The notes under the pieces: generated by a model
The model's input: the letters and a program-made list of their open reading frames with translations, nothing else
Database searches by the model: none
What the model was told of the DNA's origin: nothing
In this document: positions 24,426 to 32,889 of the stretch, piece by piece
Layout: each line of letters opens with the position of its first letter
Position numbering within the stretch: position 1 is the first letter of the stretch
From: Frigoribacterium sp. Leaf186
GTDB lineage: Bacteria > Actinomycetota > Actinomycetes > Actinomycetales > Microbacteriaceae
DNA length: 64,000 nt
Direction of reading: 5' to 3'
NCBI RefSeq assembly: GCF_001423905.1
Contig: NZ_LMPQ01000001.1
Location: 577,043 to 641,042, forward strand
Translations under genes and position numbers: made by a program

Positions 24426-24525
24426 CAGAGCCTACCGAGAGTCGACGACCGTGACGGCCACGACCACGACCAGGACCACGACCAGGGCCGCGGCCGGGGC
24501 GGGGTGGCTCCGGCGCGGTCCGGGC

Positions 24526-25305
24526 TCAGGAGCAGGACCCCTTGCTGCCGATGCCGCTCGACGAGATCGGCAGGCCAGGCGAGGCGACGTCGAGCGTCGC
24601 GGCGGACGACGTGACGGCGACGCCCGTGAGCGTGGTGCCCCGTGGCAGGTACTGCGCGGCGCAGACGTCGAACGCGTACCCGCCGATGAACGGAGCGAGG
24701 TCGATCGAGAGCGAGGTGTCGCGCAGGGAGGCGGAGACCGGCGTCAGGGAGATGACCCGCCCCTCCTGGGTGATCGCGGGGGTCGCGACGACGTCCACCG
24801 GGACGACGGTGCCGATGACCGGGATGGTGAAGTCGCGGGCGTACGTGACCTGGCCGTCGCCGAACGAGATCGCGCCACCGCTCTCTTGCACGGCCGCGAG
24901 CCCGTTGACGGTCGCGGCGTCGGCCGTGACCGTGCCCGTGATCGCCCCGGTGGTGCCGGACAGGTCGGTCGGCACGTCCTGCACGTCGAAGTCGAACGAG
25001 AGGCCGCCCGACGAACCGGCCGACGAGACGGTGGCCTGGTCGATGCTGCCCTGGACGAGTTGCCAGAGCATCGAGACGCCGCCGATCTGCACGTCGACGG
25101 GGCCTGCCGCGTCGCCGAGCTGCTGCGAGATCTGCTTCTCGGCCTGGTCCTCGGCGACCGTCCGGACCACGAGGTCGGCGACGACGGCGAGCACGCCCAG
25201 GATCACCACGATGCCGAGCAGCACGAAGACGAAGATGCCGAAGCCGCGCCCCCGGCGGCGGGCGACGGGCTTGGCCTCGAAGAAGTCGGAGTCGATGTCG
25301 CTCAT
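24526..25305 (-). CDS. LmeA-like phospholipid-binding protein (DUF2993)
   Basis: A 259-residue protein with a basic cytosolic N-terminus, one membrane anchor (about 24-48) and an extracytoplasmic DUF2993 domain of repeated beta-strand blocks ending in a Cys-containing tail (CAAQYLP ... GSCS). The mycobacterial member LmeA binds phospholipids and supports lipomannan elongation; a similar envelope role here is inferred. It lies between argS and lysA in the same direction. Confidence 0.75.
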   Translation of the reverse strand: MSDIDSDFFEAKPVARRRGRGFGIFVFVLLGIVVILGVLAVVADLVVRTVAEDQAEKQISQQLGDAAGPVDVQIGGVSMLWQLVQGSIDQATVSSAGSSGGLSFDFDVQDVPTDLSGTTGAITGTVTADAATVNGLAAVQESGGAISFGDGQVTYARDFTIPVIGTVVPVDVVATPAITQEGRVISLTPVSASLRDTSLSIDLAPFIGGYAFDVCAAQYLPRGTTLTGVAVTSSAATLDVASPGLPISSSGIGSKGSCS

Positions 25306-25341
25306 CGGGCCATCTTGTCAGCCCGCGCCGGACGACCACGC

Positions 25342-25382
25342 GCGCCGCGCCTCCTGCGGTCGAGACCGAGGAGGCGCGGCGC
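25342..25382 (-). terminator. Long GC-rich hairpin built from two inverted GGAGGCGCGG words
   Basis: Perfect 14-base arms (25342-25355 and 25369-25382) enclose a 13-base centre that itself can form a CGGT/ACCG stem. It lies just past the argS stop and before the LmeA-like gene. There is no T-run, so it would be an atypical terminator, an mRNA-stabilising hairpin or a pair of inverted sequence words. Confidence 0.55.
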
Positions 25383-25388
25383 AGGAGG

Positions 25389-27050
25389 TCACATGCGGTC
25401 GGGTGCCGAGACGCCCAACAGGCCGAGCCCGTTGCGGATGACCTGGCCGGCCGCGTCGTTCAGCCAGAGGCGCGTGCGGTGCAGGTCGGTGACCTCGTCG
25501 TCGCCGAGCGGCGTGACGCGGCAGGTGTCGTACCAGCGGTGGTAGGTGCCGGCGAGCTCTTCGACGTACCGGGCGACGCGGTGCGGCTCGCGCAGCTCGG
25601 CGGCCTGGACGACCACGCGGGGCAGCTCGGACAGCGCACCGAGCAGCGCGCTCTCGGTCTCGTGCGTCAGCAGCGACGCGTCGAAGGCGTCGCGGGTGAC
25701 CCCCGCGGCCTCGGCGTTGCGGGCGACGGCGCGGGTGCGGGCGTGGGCGTACTGCACGTAGAAGACGGGGTTGTCGTTGCTGCGCTTGGTGAGCAGGTCG
25801 AGGTCGATGTCGATCGAGCTGTTGACCGGGCTGCGGACGAGCGAGTACCGACCGGCGTCGACGCCGACCGCGTCGACGAGGTCCTCCATCGTGACGACGG
25901 TGCCCGCGCGCTTGGACATGCGCATCGGTTCGCCGTCGCGCAACAGGTTGACCATCTGGCCGATGAGGATCTCGAGGTTGACGCCGGGCTCGTCGCCGAA
26001 CGCCGCGCACATCGCCATCATTCGACCGACGTAGCCGTGGTGGTCGGCGCCGAGCATGATCAGGTTGCGCTCGAAGCCCCGCTCGCGCTTGTCGAGGTAG
26101 TACGCCAGGTCGCCGGCGATGTAGGCCGCCTCGCCGTCGCTCTTGACGATGACGCGGTCTCGGTCGTCACCGAACTCGGTCGTGCGCAGCCAGGTGGCGC
26201 CCTCGGCCTCGTAGACGTGACCCAGCTCGCGGAGGCGGGCGACGGCGCGCTCGACGGCCTTCGACTCGTGCAACGAGTTCTCGTGGAAGTAGACGTCGAA
26301 GTCGACGCCGAAGTCGTGCAACGACGCCTTGATGTCGGCGAACATGAAGTCGACGCCGACCGACCGGAACGTCTCTTGCGCCTCGTCACGGGGCAAGGCG
26401 CGCACGTCGCCGTCGACGGTCGCCTCGACGCGCGCGGCGATCTCGGCGATGTACTGCCCGCCGTAGCCGTCGTCGGGGGTGGGCTCGCCGAGTGCACTGG
26501 CGAGCAGGCTGCGGGCGAAGCGGTCGATCTGCCCGCCGTGGTCGTTGAAGTAGTACTCGCGGGTGACGAGCGCACCCTGGGCCTGGAACACCCGGGCCAG
26601 GCTGTCGCCGACGGCCGCCCAGCGGACGCCGCCGAGGTGGATCGGGCCGGTCGGGTTCGCCGAGACGAACTCGAGGTCGATGGTGACGCCGCGGTAGTAG
26701 TCGCCGCGGCCGTAGGCCTCGCCCTGTTCGACGATCGAGCGGGCCAGCAGGCCGGCCGCCGCCGCGTCGACGCGGATGTTGATGAAGCCGGGGCCGGCCA
26801 CGTCGACGTCGGCGACGCCGTCGACCTCGGCCAGCTCGGCCGCGATCTCGGTGGCGAGCTCGCGCGGGTTGGTGCCGACGCGCTTGGCGAACTTCATGGC
26901 GACGTTCGAGGCCCAGTCGCCGTGGTCGCGGTTCTTCGGCCGCTCGAGCGCGACGTCGCCGTCGGTCACCGCCACGTCGACGGTGCCTCGGCGCTCGAGG
27001 ACGCCCTGGACGACGGCGAGCAGGGACGTGGAGAGTTCGGCGGGAGTCAC
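25389..27050 (-). CDS. argS: Arginyl-tRNA synthetase
   Basis: A 553-residue class-I synthetase. The N-terminal Add1 domain is followed by the HIGH-type motif within [12 protein letters not shown] (about 133), the KMSKS equivalent RMSKRAG (about 376) and the C-terminal anticodon-binding helical domain ending [10 protein letters not shown]. The start is a GTG at 27050. It is transcribed divergently from a lipoprotein gene. Confidence 0.97.
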   Translation of the reverse strand: MTPAELSTSLLAVVQGVLERRGTVDVAVTDGDVALERPKNRDHGDWASNVAMKFAKRVGTNPRELATEIAAELAEVDGVADVDVAGPGFINIRVDAAAAGLLARSIVEQGEAYGRGDYYRGVTIDLEFVSANPTGPIHLGGVRWAAVGDSLARVFQAQGALVTREYYFNDHGGQIDRFARSLLASALGEPTPDDGYGGQYIAEIAARVEATVDGDVRALPRDEAQETFRSVGVDFMFADIKASLHDFGVDFDVYFHENSLHESKAVERAVARLRELGHVYEAEGATWLRTTEFGDDRDRVIVKSDGEAAYIAGDLAYYLDKRERGFERNLIMLGADHHGYVGRMMAMCAAFGDEPGVNLEILIGQMVNLLRDGEPMRMSKRAGTVVTMEDLVDAVGVDAGRYSLVRSPVNSSIDIDLDLLTKRSNDNPVFYVQYAHARTRAVARNAEAAGVTRDAFDASLLTHETESALLGALSELPRVVVQAAELREPHRVARYVEELAGTYHRWYDTCRVTPLGDDEVTDLHRTRLWLNDAAGQVIRNGLGLLGVSAPDRM

Positions 27051-27114
27051 GAGGGACGATCTTACCGGCAGCGCCGAGGCCCCCGACGAGCCGGGCGTCG
27101 GCGATGATGGAGGG

Positions 27115-27741
27115 ATGCGTCACGCCCCGACCCGCCCCTCCGTCGTCCTGCGCGCCCTCGTCGCGACGGGCGCCCTCGCCCTGTCCCTGAGCGCGTGCAC
27201 GGGCCCGTCGCCGACCGGGCCGGACGCCTCGACGACCCCGAGCGCGGCGTCGTCGACCACCCCCGAGGCGACAGCGACCTCGGCACCGACCCCCGACCTC
27301 GTGAGCACGCCCTTCACGGTCGACTGCGACGACCTGCTCGACGCCGGCAGCCTCTCGCAGTACTACTCCGCCCTCGCCCCCGTCCCCGCCGAGGACGTCG
27401 GCGGCGACGAGAGCCGTGACGGTGGGGCCCTCGAGATCGTGGCCGAGGCCGACGGCACGACCTGCACCTGGCAGGACGCCGACGGGGCGACGATCACGGT
27501 CGGGGTCGCCCACTTCGACGACGTGAGCCTGAACGACCTGGCCAACGACCTCGTCGCGACGAGCAACTCGGTGCCCACCTTCGGCGTCGAGGGGTACTTC
27601 GACACCCCGGGCGGCGTCGGCACGGCCGAGGCGTTCTCGTCGCCCGCGTTCGTCGTGGCCCGGTCGACGACCTTCCTCGAGCCGGGTGACGCCGAGCCGG
27701 TCGTGTCGGCCGTGGTCTCCGCCCTGCGGACGATCGACTGA
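27115..27741 (+). CDS. Putative lipoprotein of unknown function
   Basis: A 208-residue protein with a lipoprotein signal (hydrophobic core about 10-25, lipobox LSLSAC) and a Ser/Thr/Pro/Ala-rich linker to about residue 60. The soluble domain has two cysteines (DCDD and TCTW) that could form a disulfide. The layout resembles the DUF3558-like lipoproteins of Actinobacteria, but family membership is not certain. The ATG has a GGAGG very close upstream. Confidence 0.75.
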   Translation: MRHAPTRPSVVLRALVATGALALSLSACTGPSPTGPDASTTPSAASSTTPEATATSAPTPDLVSTPFTVDCDDLLDAGSLSQYYSALAPVPAEDVGGDESRDGGALEIVAEADGTTCTWQDADGATITVGVAHFDDVSLNDLANDLVATSNSVPTFGVEGYFDTPGGVGTAEAFSSPAFVVARSTTFLEPGDAEPVVSAVVSALRTID

Positions 27742-27807
27742 CGGCTGCGGCCGGGGGCGGCCTGGTGTGACGACGCCCGGGAGGCGCGCTCGGGTGAGGG
27801 GCGTGGC

Positions 27808-28632
27808 CTAGGCGACCAGCGCCTCCTCGTCGGTCCGGGAGGCGGCGGTCGTGAGTCGTCCGGCCTCGACGGCGCGGGCCAGCTGTGACAGCAGGGCCTC
27901 GAGCTGACCGACCGGCGCGCCTCGGTCTTCCGGGTGCCACTGGACGCCGACGACGGGCGCGGAGACGTGCTCGACGGCCTCGACCGTGCCGTCGTCGGCG
28001 CGACCGACGACCCGCAGGCCCCTGCCCGGTCGACCCACGGCCTGGTGGTGGGCGCTCTGGACGACGGGCTCGGCACCGAGGGCGTGGGCGAGGCGGCTGG
28101 CGGGGTCGAGCCGGACGGCGTGCGGGTGCATGAGCTGTTCGACCGGCGCCCCGGGGGTGCGGTGCAGGCCCTCGTGGTCGTCGAGGTGCTGCACGAGGTC
28201 GCCGCCCAGGGCGACGTTGATCACCTGGTGACCGCGGCAGACGCCGAGCAACGGGGTGCGGCGGGCGACGGCCCGGCGCACGAGGGCCAGCTGCGCCTCG
28301 TCGGCCACCGGGTCGTGACGGCCTTCGCCCGGGTAGCCGGGGGCACCGCCGTAGAACCGTGGCGTGACGTCCTCGCCGCCGAGCACGACGATCGCGTCGG
28401 CGCCGTCGGTCGCCCGCAGCAGCTGGGCGGTGCCGAGGTCGCCCGCCGCCAGGCGGACCGCCTGCCAGCCGGCGGCCTCGGCCGTGGCCTTGACCCGCGC
28501 GTTCATGTCGTCGACGTACGCGTGGTACTCGGCGGCGTGCGGCCGGTGCCGGGTCACCTCGACCACGGCGAGGCGCATCGAGGCGGCGGCGGGGTCGCTC
28601 GGGCGGATCGTCGGGGCGGGCTGCGAGGTCAT
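27808..28632 (-). CDS. Class-I glutamine amidotransferase (peptidase C26, PuuD-like)
   Basis: A 274-residue gamma-glutamyl-gamma-aminobutyrate hydrolase-type protein. The catalytic cysteine lies in GVCRGHQ (about 141) with the His/Glu pair in WHPED (about 238). PuuD relatives hydrolyse the gamma-glutamyl bond of putrescine-derived compounds; the true substrate here is unknown and no other putrescine genes are adjacent. It is convergent with the lipoprotein gene. Confidence 0.85.
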   Translation of the reverse strand: MTSQPAPTIRPSDPAAASMRLAVVEVTRHRPHAAEYHAYVDDMNARVKATAEAAGWQAVRLAAGDLGTAQLLRATDGADAIVVLGGEDVTPRFYGGAPGYPGEGRHDPVADEAQLALVRRAVARRTPLLGVCRGHQVINVALGGDLVQHLDDHEGLHRTPGAPVEQLMHPHAVRLDPASRLAHALGAEPVVQSAHHQAVGRPGRGLRVVGRADDGTVEAVEHVSAPVVGVQWHPEDRGAPVGQLEALLSQLARAVEAGRLTTAASRTDEEALVA

Positions 28633-28703
28633 GCCTCCATGCTGCCGCCGCGACCGGCCGGCGGCCAGGTGCGTGTCGTCGCGTTACGCCCGCCAGGAGC
28701 CGC

Positions 28704-28780
28704 GACGTCAGCGCCGCTCGGACGTCAGCGTCGATCAGACGCCAGCGCCGGTCGGACGTCAGCGCCGCTCGGACGTCAGG
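28704..28780. repeat. 17-bp tandem repeat between pdxH and the amidotransferase gene
   Basis: Four full units and part of a fifth, consensus GACGTCAGCGCCGCTCG. Units 1 and 4 are identical and units 2 and 3 differ at a few bases. The last partial copy supplies the pdxH stop codon (28776-28778). Each unit begins with the palindrome GACGTC or a near version. Confidence 0.85.
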
Positions 28781-29495
28781 GCCACAAGGAGGCGCGGGTC
28801 CAGCCGTCGCCGTCGCGGTCGTACCGCAGGCGCACCTGGTCGCGCCCCGTGGTGGCCTGCCAGAACTCGATCGAGGTCGGGTCCACCCGCCAGGCCGTCC
28901 AGTCGTCGGGGACGAGATCGGGGTCGGCCTCGATCGCGGCCTTCGCCTCGGCGAGTCGCGACCGGGTGGCGGCCTCGTCGGTGATCGGGCTGCTCTGCGG
29001 CTGCGTCATCGCGACGGCACGCGAGTCGGGGTGGCGGGCGGTGAAGTCCTTCTCGCTGACCTCGCGCGGTCCGGCCGACGCCCGACCGAGCACGCGGACC
29101 TGACGGCCCTGCTCGCGCCAGTAGAGGGTCAGCGCCACCCTCGGGTTCTCGGTGATCTGCCGACCCTTCGGGCTGATCGACGACGTCGCGAACCAGAGGG
29201 CCCCGTCGTCGACGTCCTTGAGCAACAGCGTGCGGGCCGTTACGTCGCCGTCCGACGAGGAGGTCGAGATCACCATGGCGTGCGGTTGCGCGACGTCCTG
29301 CTCGACGGCCTCGACGAGCCAGGCGACGAACTGGTCCACGGCGTCGTCCGCCACGGCGTCGACGTCGAAGGTGGGCAGCTCGGGGTGGAAGACCTTGGCC
29401 GAGCGCAGACGCTCACGCAACGTCGGGCCACCGGGGTCGGTGCGGTCGGAACGGGTGCCGGTCTCGGCTCGGTCGGTGCTGTTGTCGTCGGTCAC
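28776..29495 (-). CDS. pdxH: Pyridoxamine 5'-phosphate oxidase
   Basis: A 239-residue FMN enzyme making pyridoxal 5'-phosphate. Motifs include the FMN-binding RTLLLKDVDDGALWFAT, SPKGRQ, the NPRVALTLYW segment, and the C-terminal WRVDPTSIEFWQ and RLRYDRD. The GTG at 29495 was chosen. A longer upstream start would read antisense through the tRNA-Arg gene, a well-known false N-terminus. Start confidence is moderate. Confidence 0.93.
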   Translation of the reverse strand: MTDDNSTDRAETGTRSDRTDPGGPTLRERLRSAKVFHPELPTFDVDAVADDAVDQFVAWLVEAVEQDVAQPHAMVISTSSSDGDVTARTLLLKDVDDGALWFATSSISPKGRQITENPRVALTLYWREQGRQVRVLGRASAGPREVSEKDFTARHPDSRAVAMTQPQSSPITDEAATRSRLAEAKAAIEADPDLVPDDWTAWRVDPTSIEFWQATTGRDQVRLRYDRDGDGWTRASLWP

Positions 29496-29572
29496 CCGTC
29501 CACGATGCACCCCGTCGCCCCGGGGCGTCCCAGACGTCGCCGATTCGCTGCTAGCCTTGACGACGTTCCCGG

Positions 29573-29647
29573 GCCCCCATAGCTCAGGGGATAGAGCACT
29601 GCCCTCCGGAGGCAGGGGCGAAGGTTCGAATCCTTCTGGGGGCACCA
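29573..29647 (+). tRNA. tRNA-Arg, anticodon CCG
   Basis: A full cloverleaf can be drawn. The acceptor GCCCCCA pairs with TGGGGGC, the D arm is GCTCAGGGGATAGAGC, and the anticodon stem CTGCC/GGCAG holds the loop CTCCGGA with anticodon CCG at 29606-29608. The T arm carries GGTTCGAATCC. The 3' CCA is encoded. It reads CGG codons. Confidence 0.97.
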
Positions 29648-29720
29648 CAAGCCATCCGGCCGAGTCTCCGGCCCGTCGCGGCCTCGCCCCGTTGATCGGC
29701 TCTCCCTCCGCTCCGTGTCG

Positions 29721-30359
29721 TCATGCGGCTTTCGTTGCGGCGGCACCGGCGGCGGCGAGCACCCGGTCGTCACGCCGGGTCTCGTAGGCCGTCACGACCG
29801 TCAGGAAGACGAACACGAACACCGGCGCACCGACGGCGAGCAGCAGGGTGCCGGCGGCCGTACCGAGGGTGGCGATCATCAGGAGCATCCCGGCGACGGG
29901 AAGCAAGGCCGCTCGGTTCGCACGCCGTTTGAGCGTGATGAAGGCCCGGACGAGGTCGGCCCGCTCGGGCTCGATCGGATCGCGGCCCATCACCTGTCGG
30001 TTGAGCGACCGCCGCTCCACCGGGCCGAGATCAGCCGTCGGGGTGCCCGTGGTGCTCCAGACGTTCAGGGGCAGGAGCGTCCTCGACGAGCGGGCCCGGA
30101 GCCACCCGACGAGCGCCACGACCACCGAGGAGACACCGAGGACGAGCGTGACAGCGGCGGGTCCACCGTCGTCACCACTCGCGACCCCGATCGCGAGGGC
30201 CGAGGCCAGGACGGTGGTGGCGACCATGGCCGCCTGCGAGGACGGACCCCGGAAACGCTGCCCGTGCTCGGTGACGTCGCGGACGCGGCGGGCGACGTCG
30301 GCCCAGTCGGCTCGTGCAGGAGCGGGTGCCCGGTCGCCGTGCGGCAGCTCGTCGGTCAT
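29721..30359 (-). CDS. Putative four-helix membrane protein
   Basis: A 212-residue protein not matched to a known family. Two pairs of hydrophobic helices are visible (about 45-65 and 70-90, then 150-170 and 173-192), separated by a basic cytosolic segment containing MGRDPIEPERADL. The N-terminus is charged and the C-terminus Ala-rich. The ATG at 30359 was chosen over an upstream frame overlapping the recombinase gene. Confidence 0.65.
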   Translation of the reverse strand: MTDELPHGDRAPAPARADWADVARRVRDVTEHGQRFRGPSSQAAMVATTVLASALAIGVASGDDGGPAAVTLVLGVSSVVVALVGWLRARSSRTLLPLNVWSTTGTPTADLGPVERRSLNRQVMGRDPIEPERADLVRAFITLKRRANRAALLPVAGMLLMIATLGTAAGTLLLAVGAPVFVFVFLTVVTAYETRRDDRVLAAAGAAATKAA

Positions 30360-30399
30360 GGTGCCGACGGTAGCGGCCCGAGCGGACTCGCGTCCGAGG

Positions 30400-30984
30400 T
30401 CAGTCGGCCTGCTGGCGGCGGGCGCGGTCGGCGTCGTCGCGCTCGAGCTCGCGGCGCAGGACGCGTTCGGGCACGGCGACGTGCTCGGCGGCCTCGCGCA
30501 TGCTCGCTCCCCCGGCGCGCAACTGGCGGGCCGCGTCGAGGCGGCGTCTCGAGACCGGGGGCTTCGGGGTCTGCGCCACCCGCGCCTCCTGGCGTCTGCG
30601 GGTCTCGGCGCGGTGCGGCTCGCCACCGACCTGCTCGTCGAACCGTGCCAGGGCCGCCGTCACGCGGAAGAAGAAACGCCCGTAGGCGTTGAGCTCGTCG
30701 ATCTGCTCGTCGATCGACCGGAAGGCCACCCCGAGGGCGTCGAGGGTCGCCATCACCCCGACCAGCTCGGCGACCGAGCGACCGATGCGGTCCACGGCCG
30801 TCACGACGAAGACGTCGCCCTCGCGCAGGCTGCCGATCGCCTTCGCGAACTCGGGCCGCGACTGCTTCGTGCCGGTGGCGTGGTCCACGAAGACCCGGTC
30901 GCACCCCCGGGCCCGGAGGCGCTCCGCCTGCGCCTCGGACGACGGGTCGTCGCGCGAGACGCGTGCGTACCCGACGACGGTCAC
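30400..30984 (-). CDS. Small serine recombinase (resolvase/invertase family)
   Basis: A 194-residue protein with the catalytic N-terminal domain (VGYARVSRDD with the nucleophile Ser at about 10, AVDRIGRS and the FRSIDEQID region) and a C-terminal helix-turn-helix (about 150-190, AGGASMREAAEHVAVPE). The GTG at 30984 has a strong GGAGG six bases upstream, excluding the longer frame. No transposase, inverted repeats or invertible segment was seen beside it, so its target site is unknown. Confidence 0.88.
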   Translation of the reverse strand: MTVVGYARVSRDDPSSEAQAERLRARGCDRVFVDHATGTKQSRPEFAKAIGSLREGDVFVVTAVDRIGRSVAELVGVMATLDALGVAFRSIDEQIDELNAYGRFFFRVTAALARFDEQVGGEPHRAETRRRQEARVAQTPKPPVSRRRLDAARQLRAGGASMREAAEHVAVPERVLRRELERDDADRARRQQAD

Positions 30985-31082
30985 GGTGGGCCTCCAGGCG
31001 AGGGCGGACAGAGAGGTGAGGCCCCGCCGACGGCGAGGCCTCGCGTGGATGCCCGGGGGCACCCGTCAACGGACGGCGGTCC

Positions 31083-31298
31083 TCAACTGTAGGTGAGCGC
31101 GATGACGGCGACGTCGAGCGTGCGGTACGAACCTTCGCGTCGGACGGCCGTGCGCACGCGACCCCGAAGGACCTCGAACGACCCGTCGCTCTCGTGCACG
31201 AACCCGATCACCCCGGCGGTCGGCGTCGACACGCGGTGGAACCCGTCGCCCAGCGGGACGACCTCGGCTCGGGACGTACGTTCCAAGACAGCACCCAT
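31083..31298 (-). CDS. Small protein of unknown function (71 aa)
   Basis: A 71-residue protein predicted to be mostly beta-strand (FHRVSTPTAGVIGFV, SFEVLRGRVRTAV). No family is recognised. The gene is credible because a GAGGAG Shine-Dalgarno lies six bases before the ATG and a well-spaced promoter with an embedded palindrome lies about 50 bases upstream. It reads towards the serine recombinase gene 98 bases away and may be co-transcribed with it. Confidence 0.65.
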   Translation of the reverse strand: MGAVLERTSRAEVVPLGDGFHRVSTPTAGVIGFVHESDGSFEVLRGRVRTAVRREGSYRTLDVAVIALTYS

Positions 31299-31348
31299 GA
31301 TGTCTCCTCACTTCTTGCTTCGTTCTCCGGCCCGTCAGGTGGGCCGTG

Positions 31349-31378
31349 ATCGTAGCGTACCCCGCAGGTGGGGTACAA
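31349..31378 (-). promoter_or_regulatory. Promoter with embedded palindromic operator for the 71-aa gene
   Basis: On the minus strand TTGTAC (31378-31373) and TACGAT (31354-31349) are 18 bases apart. A perfect inverted repeat GTACCCC-N6-GGGGTAC (31357-31376) covers the -35 edge and the spacer, which is where a repressor would block RNA polymerase. The binding protein is unknown. Confidence 0.55.
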
Positions 31379-31448
31379 GGTCCTGCCGGGCCATCAGCCT
31401 GGCCCCCTCGTTCGCACCGCGGACAGGCGGGCGGTCGACGACCTCGGG

Positions 31449-32339
31449 TCAGACGGCAGGAGCCTCGGGCAGGGCCCCGCGACGTCGACGCCGGCCCGCC
31501 GCGACCGTCACACCGACGCTGGCGACCGTGACGCAGGCGAGGGCGACGACCTCGCGCGGGCCGAGGGCCTCGCGGAGCACGACGAGGCCGGCGAGCGCCG
31601 CGACGGCCGGGCCGAGGCTCGAGAGCACGCCGAACACCCGGGTCGGCAGTCGACGCAGCGCCACCGACTCGAGTGCGTACGGGATCGCCGACGTCAGGGC
31701 CGCCACCACCAGGAAGATCAGCAGGAGGCGCGGGTCGGCTCGTACGGCGACCGTCGCGTCGTGCGCACCGAACGGCACGACGACGAGGGCGGCGACGAGC
31801 ATGGCCGTCGCGAGGGCGCCCATCGGGTCGCGTCCTCGGCCGAGGGCGGCGTTGGCGAGGATGTAGCAGGCCCAGAACGCCCCGGCGCCGAGGGCGAGCA
31901 GCACTCCGACGAACGGGATCGCCCCGGACGAGTCGGAGCCGAGCAGGACGACGCCGGCGAGGGCGAGCAGGGCCCAGGCCGCGTCCCACCAGCGCCGGGT
32001 CTGGACGAGGGCGACGACGAGCGGGCCGAGGAACTCCAGGGTGACCGCGACCCCCAGGGGGACGACGTCGATGGCGAGGTAGATGAGGGAGTTCATGCCC
32101 GCCAGGGCGAGACCGAGCACGACCACGCCGAGCCACGTGCGGCGCGGCCAGCGCCACGGGCGGGGCCGGAAGACCGCGAGCAGCAGGGCGGCACCGAACG
32201 CGAGGCGCAGGGCGGCCGCGCCGGTCGGCCCGAGGGCCTCGAAGTGCGTCTTGGCGAGGGCGGCCCCGAACTGCACCGACACGATCGCCGCGACGGCGAG
32301 CAGGGGGGCGGGCACGCGGCCGAGGGGGCTGGGGTTCAC
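31449..32339 (-). CDS. EamA/RhtA-type metabolite exporter
   Basis: A 296-residue drug/metabolite-superfamily protein with ten membrane helices in two EamA repeats. The GVAVTLEFLGPLVVAL and YALESVALRRLPTRVFGVLSSLGPA segments closely resemble the RhtA threonine/homoserine exporter group. Amino-acid export is inferred from that similarity. The start is a GTG at 32339, divergent from the next gene. Confidence 0.82.
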   Translation of the reverse strand: MNPSPLGRVPAPLLAVAAIVSVQFGAALAKTHFEALGPTGAAALRLAFGAALLLAVFRPRPWRWPRRTWLGVVVLGLALAGMNSLIYLAIDVVPLGVAVTLEFLGPLVVALVQTRRWWDAAWALLALAGVVLLGSDSSGAIPFVGVLLALGAGAFWACYILANAALGRGRDPMGALATAMLVAALVVVPFGAHDATVAVRADPRLLLIFLVVAALTSAIPYALESVALRRLPTRVFGVLSSLGPAVAALAGLVVLREALGPREVVALACVTVASVGVTVAAGRRRRRGALPEAPAV

Positions 32340-32377
32340 GGGGCTCCGGGTTCGTCACGAGGTGTGCGGCGGCACAG

Positions 32378-32383
32378 TACGAT
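32378..32383 (+). promoter_or_regulatory. Candidate -10 box (TACGAT) for a leaderless transcript
   Basis: TACGAT ends six bases before the ATG at 32390, with no Shine-Dalgarno between. This suggests transcription starts at the start codon. Confidence 0.4.
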
Positions 32384-32389
32384 CGTGGC

Positions 32390-32797
32390 ATGAGCGACGC
32401 CTTCTCCGTCATCGCGCCGGTGGTGGAGCTCTTCGGCTGGTTCGGCTTCATCGTCGGCAGTCCCTTCCTCGTCGCGGGCTGGGTGCTGCGTCGTCGCGCC
32501 ACCCGCCTCGAGAGCACCGTGGGCGTGGTCATCCCCCCGCCCGAGTGGGCCAGGGCGGCCACGGCCCGCTGGATGGACGTCGACGGCCAGCTGCACGAGA
32601 CGCAGTTCGGCGACGTCCCGGTGACGACCCCGCTCGAGACCGAGCTCACCGTGCACTACGACCCGGACCGCCCGCACCGGGCCCGCGTCCACCCGCCCCA
32701 CGACGACGGCCGAGCGCCCCGCACGGTGGGGGTCGTGCTCTACGCGGTCGGGGCGGTCTGCGCCGTCGCGTCGGTGGGCCTGCTGTTCGTCTCCTGA
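32390..32797 (+). CDS. Small membrane protein, DUF3592-like
   Basis: A 135-residue protein with a membrane helix at each end (about 10-33 and 111-134). The central soluble part has short strands (WMDVDGQLHETQF, ELTVHYDPDRPHRARVH) like those of DUF3592 proteins. No function is known for that group. It has no close partner; the TPM-domain gene follows after 92 bases on the same strand. Confidence 0.68.
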   Translation: MSDAFSVIAPVVELFGWFGFIVGSPFLVAGWVLRRRATRLESTVGVVIPPPEWARAATARWMDVDGQLHETQFGDVPVTTPLETELTVHYDPDRPHRARVHPPHDDGRAPRTVGVVLYAVGAVCAVASVGLLFVS

Positions 32798-32889
32798 CCG
32801 ACGACTACGACATCCCGGCCGCCCGGGCGCTCCGGGCGCTCCGACGGGGGCCGTCGATAGACTCCCCCGCAACGAGCGAGGGGAGCGTC

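Noticed and set aside
24429-24525. Minus-strand tail frame reading as a Val/Leu-rich membrane helix between the LmeA-like gene and lysA
   Set aside because: No start codon with a ribosome site in frame; the hydrophobic look comes from a simple GGTCGT repeat.
28704-28780. CRISPR-like array
   Set aside because: Units are 17 bp, directly adjacent, without spacers, and no cas genes are present; it is a simple tandem repeat.
29492-29773. Minus-strand frame containing PEGFEPSPL-like peptide, also joined to pdxH as a longer N-terminus
   Set aside because: It is the antisense of the tRNA-Arg gene, a classic false ORF; the real pdxH begins at the GTG at 29495.
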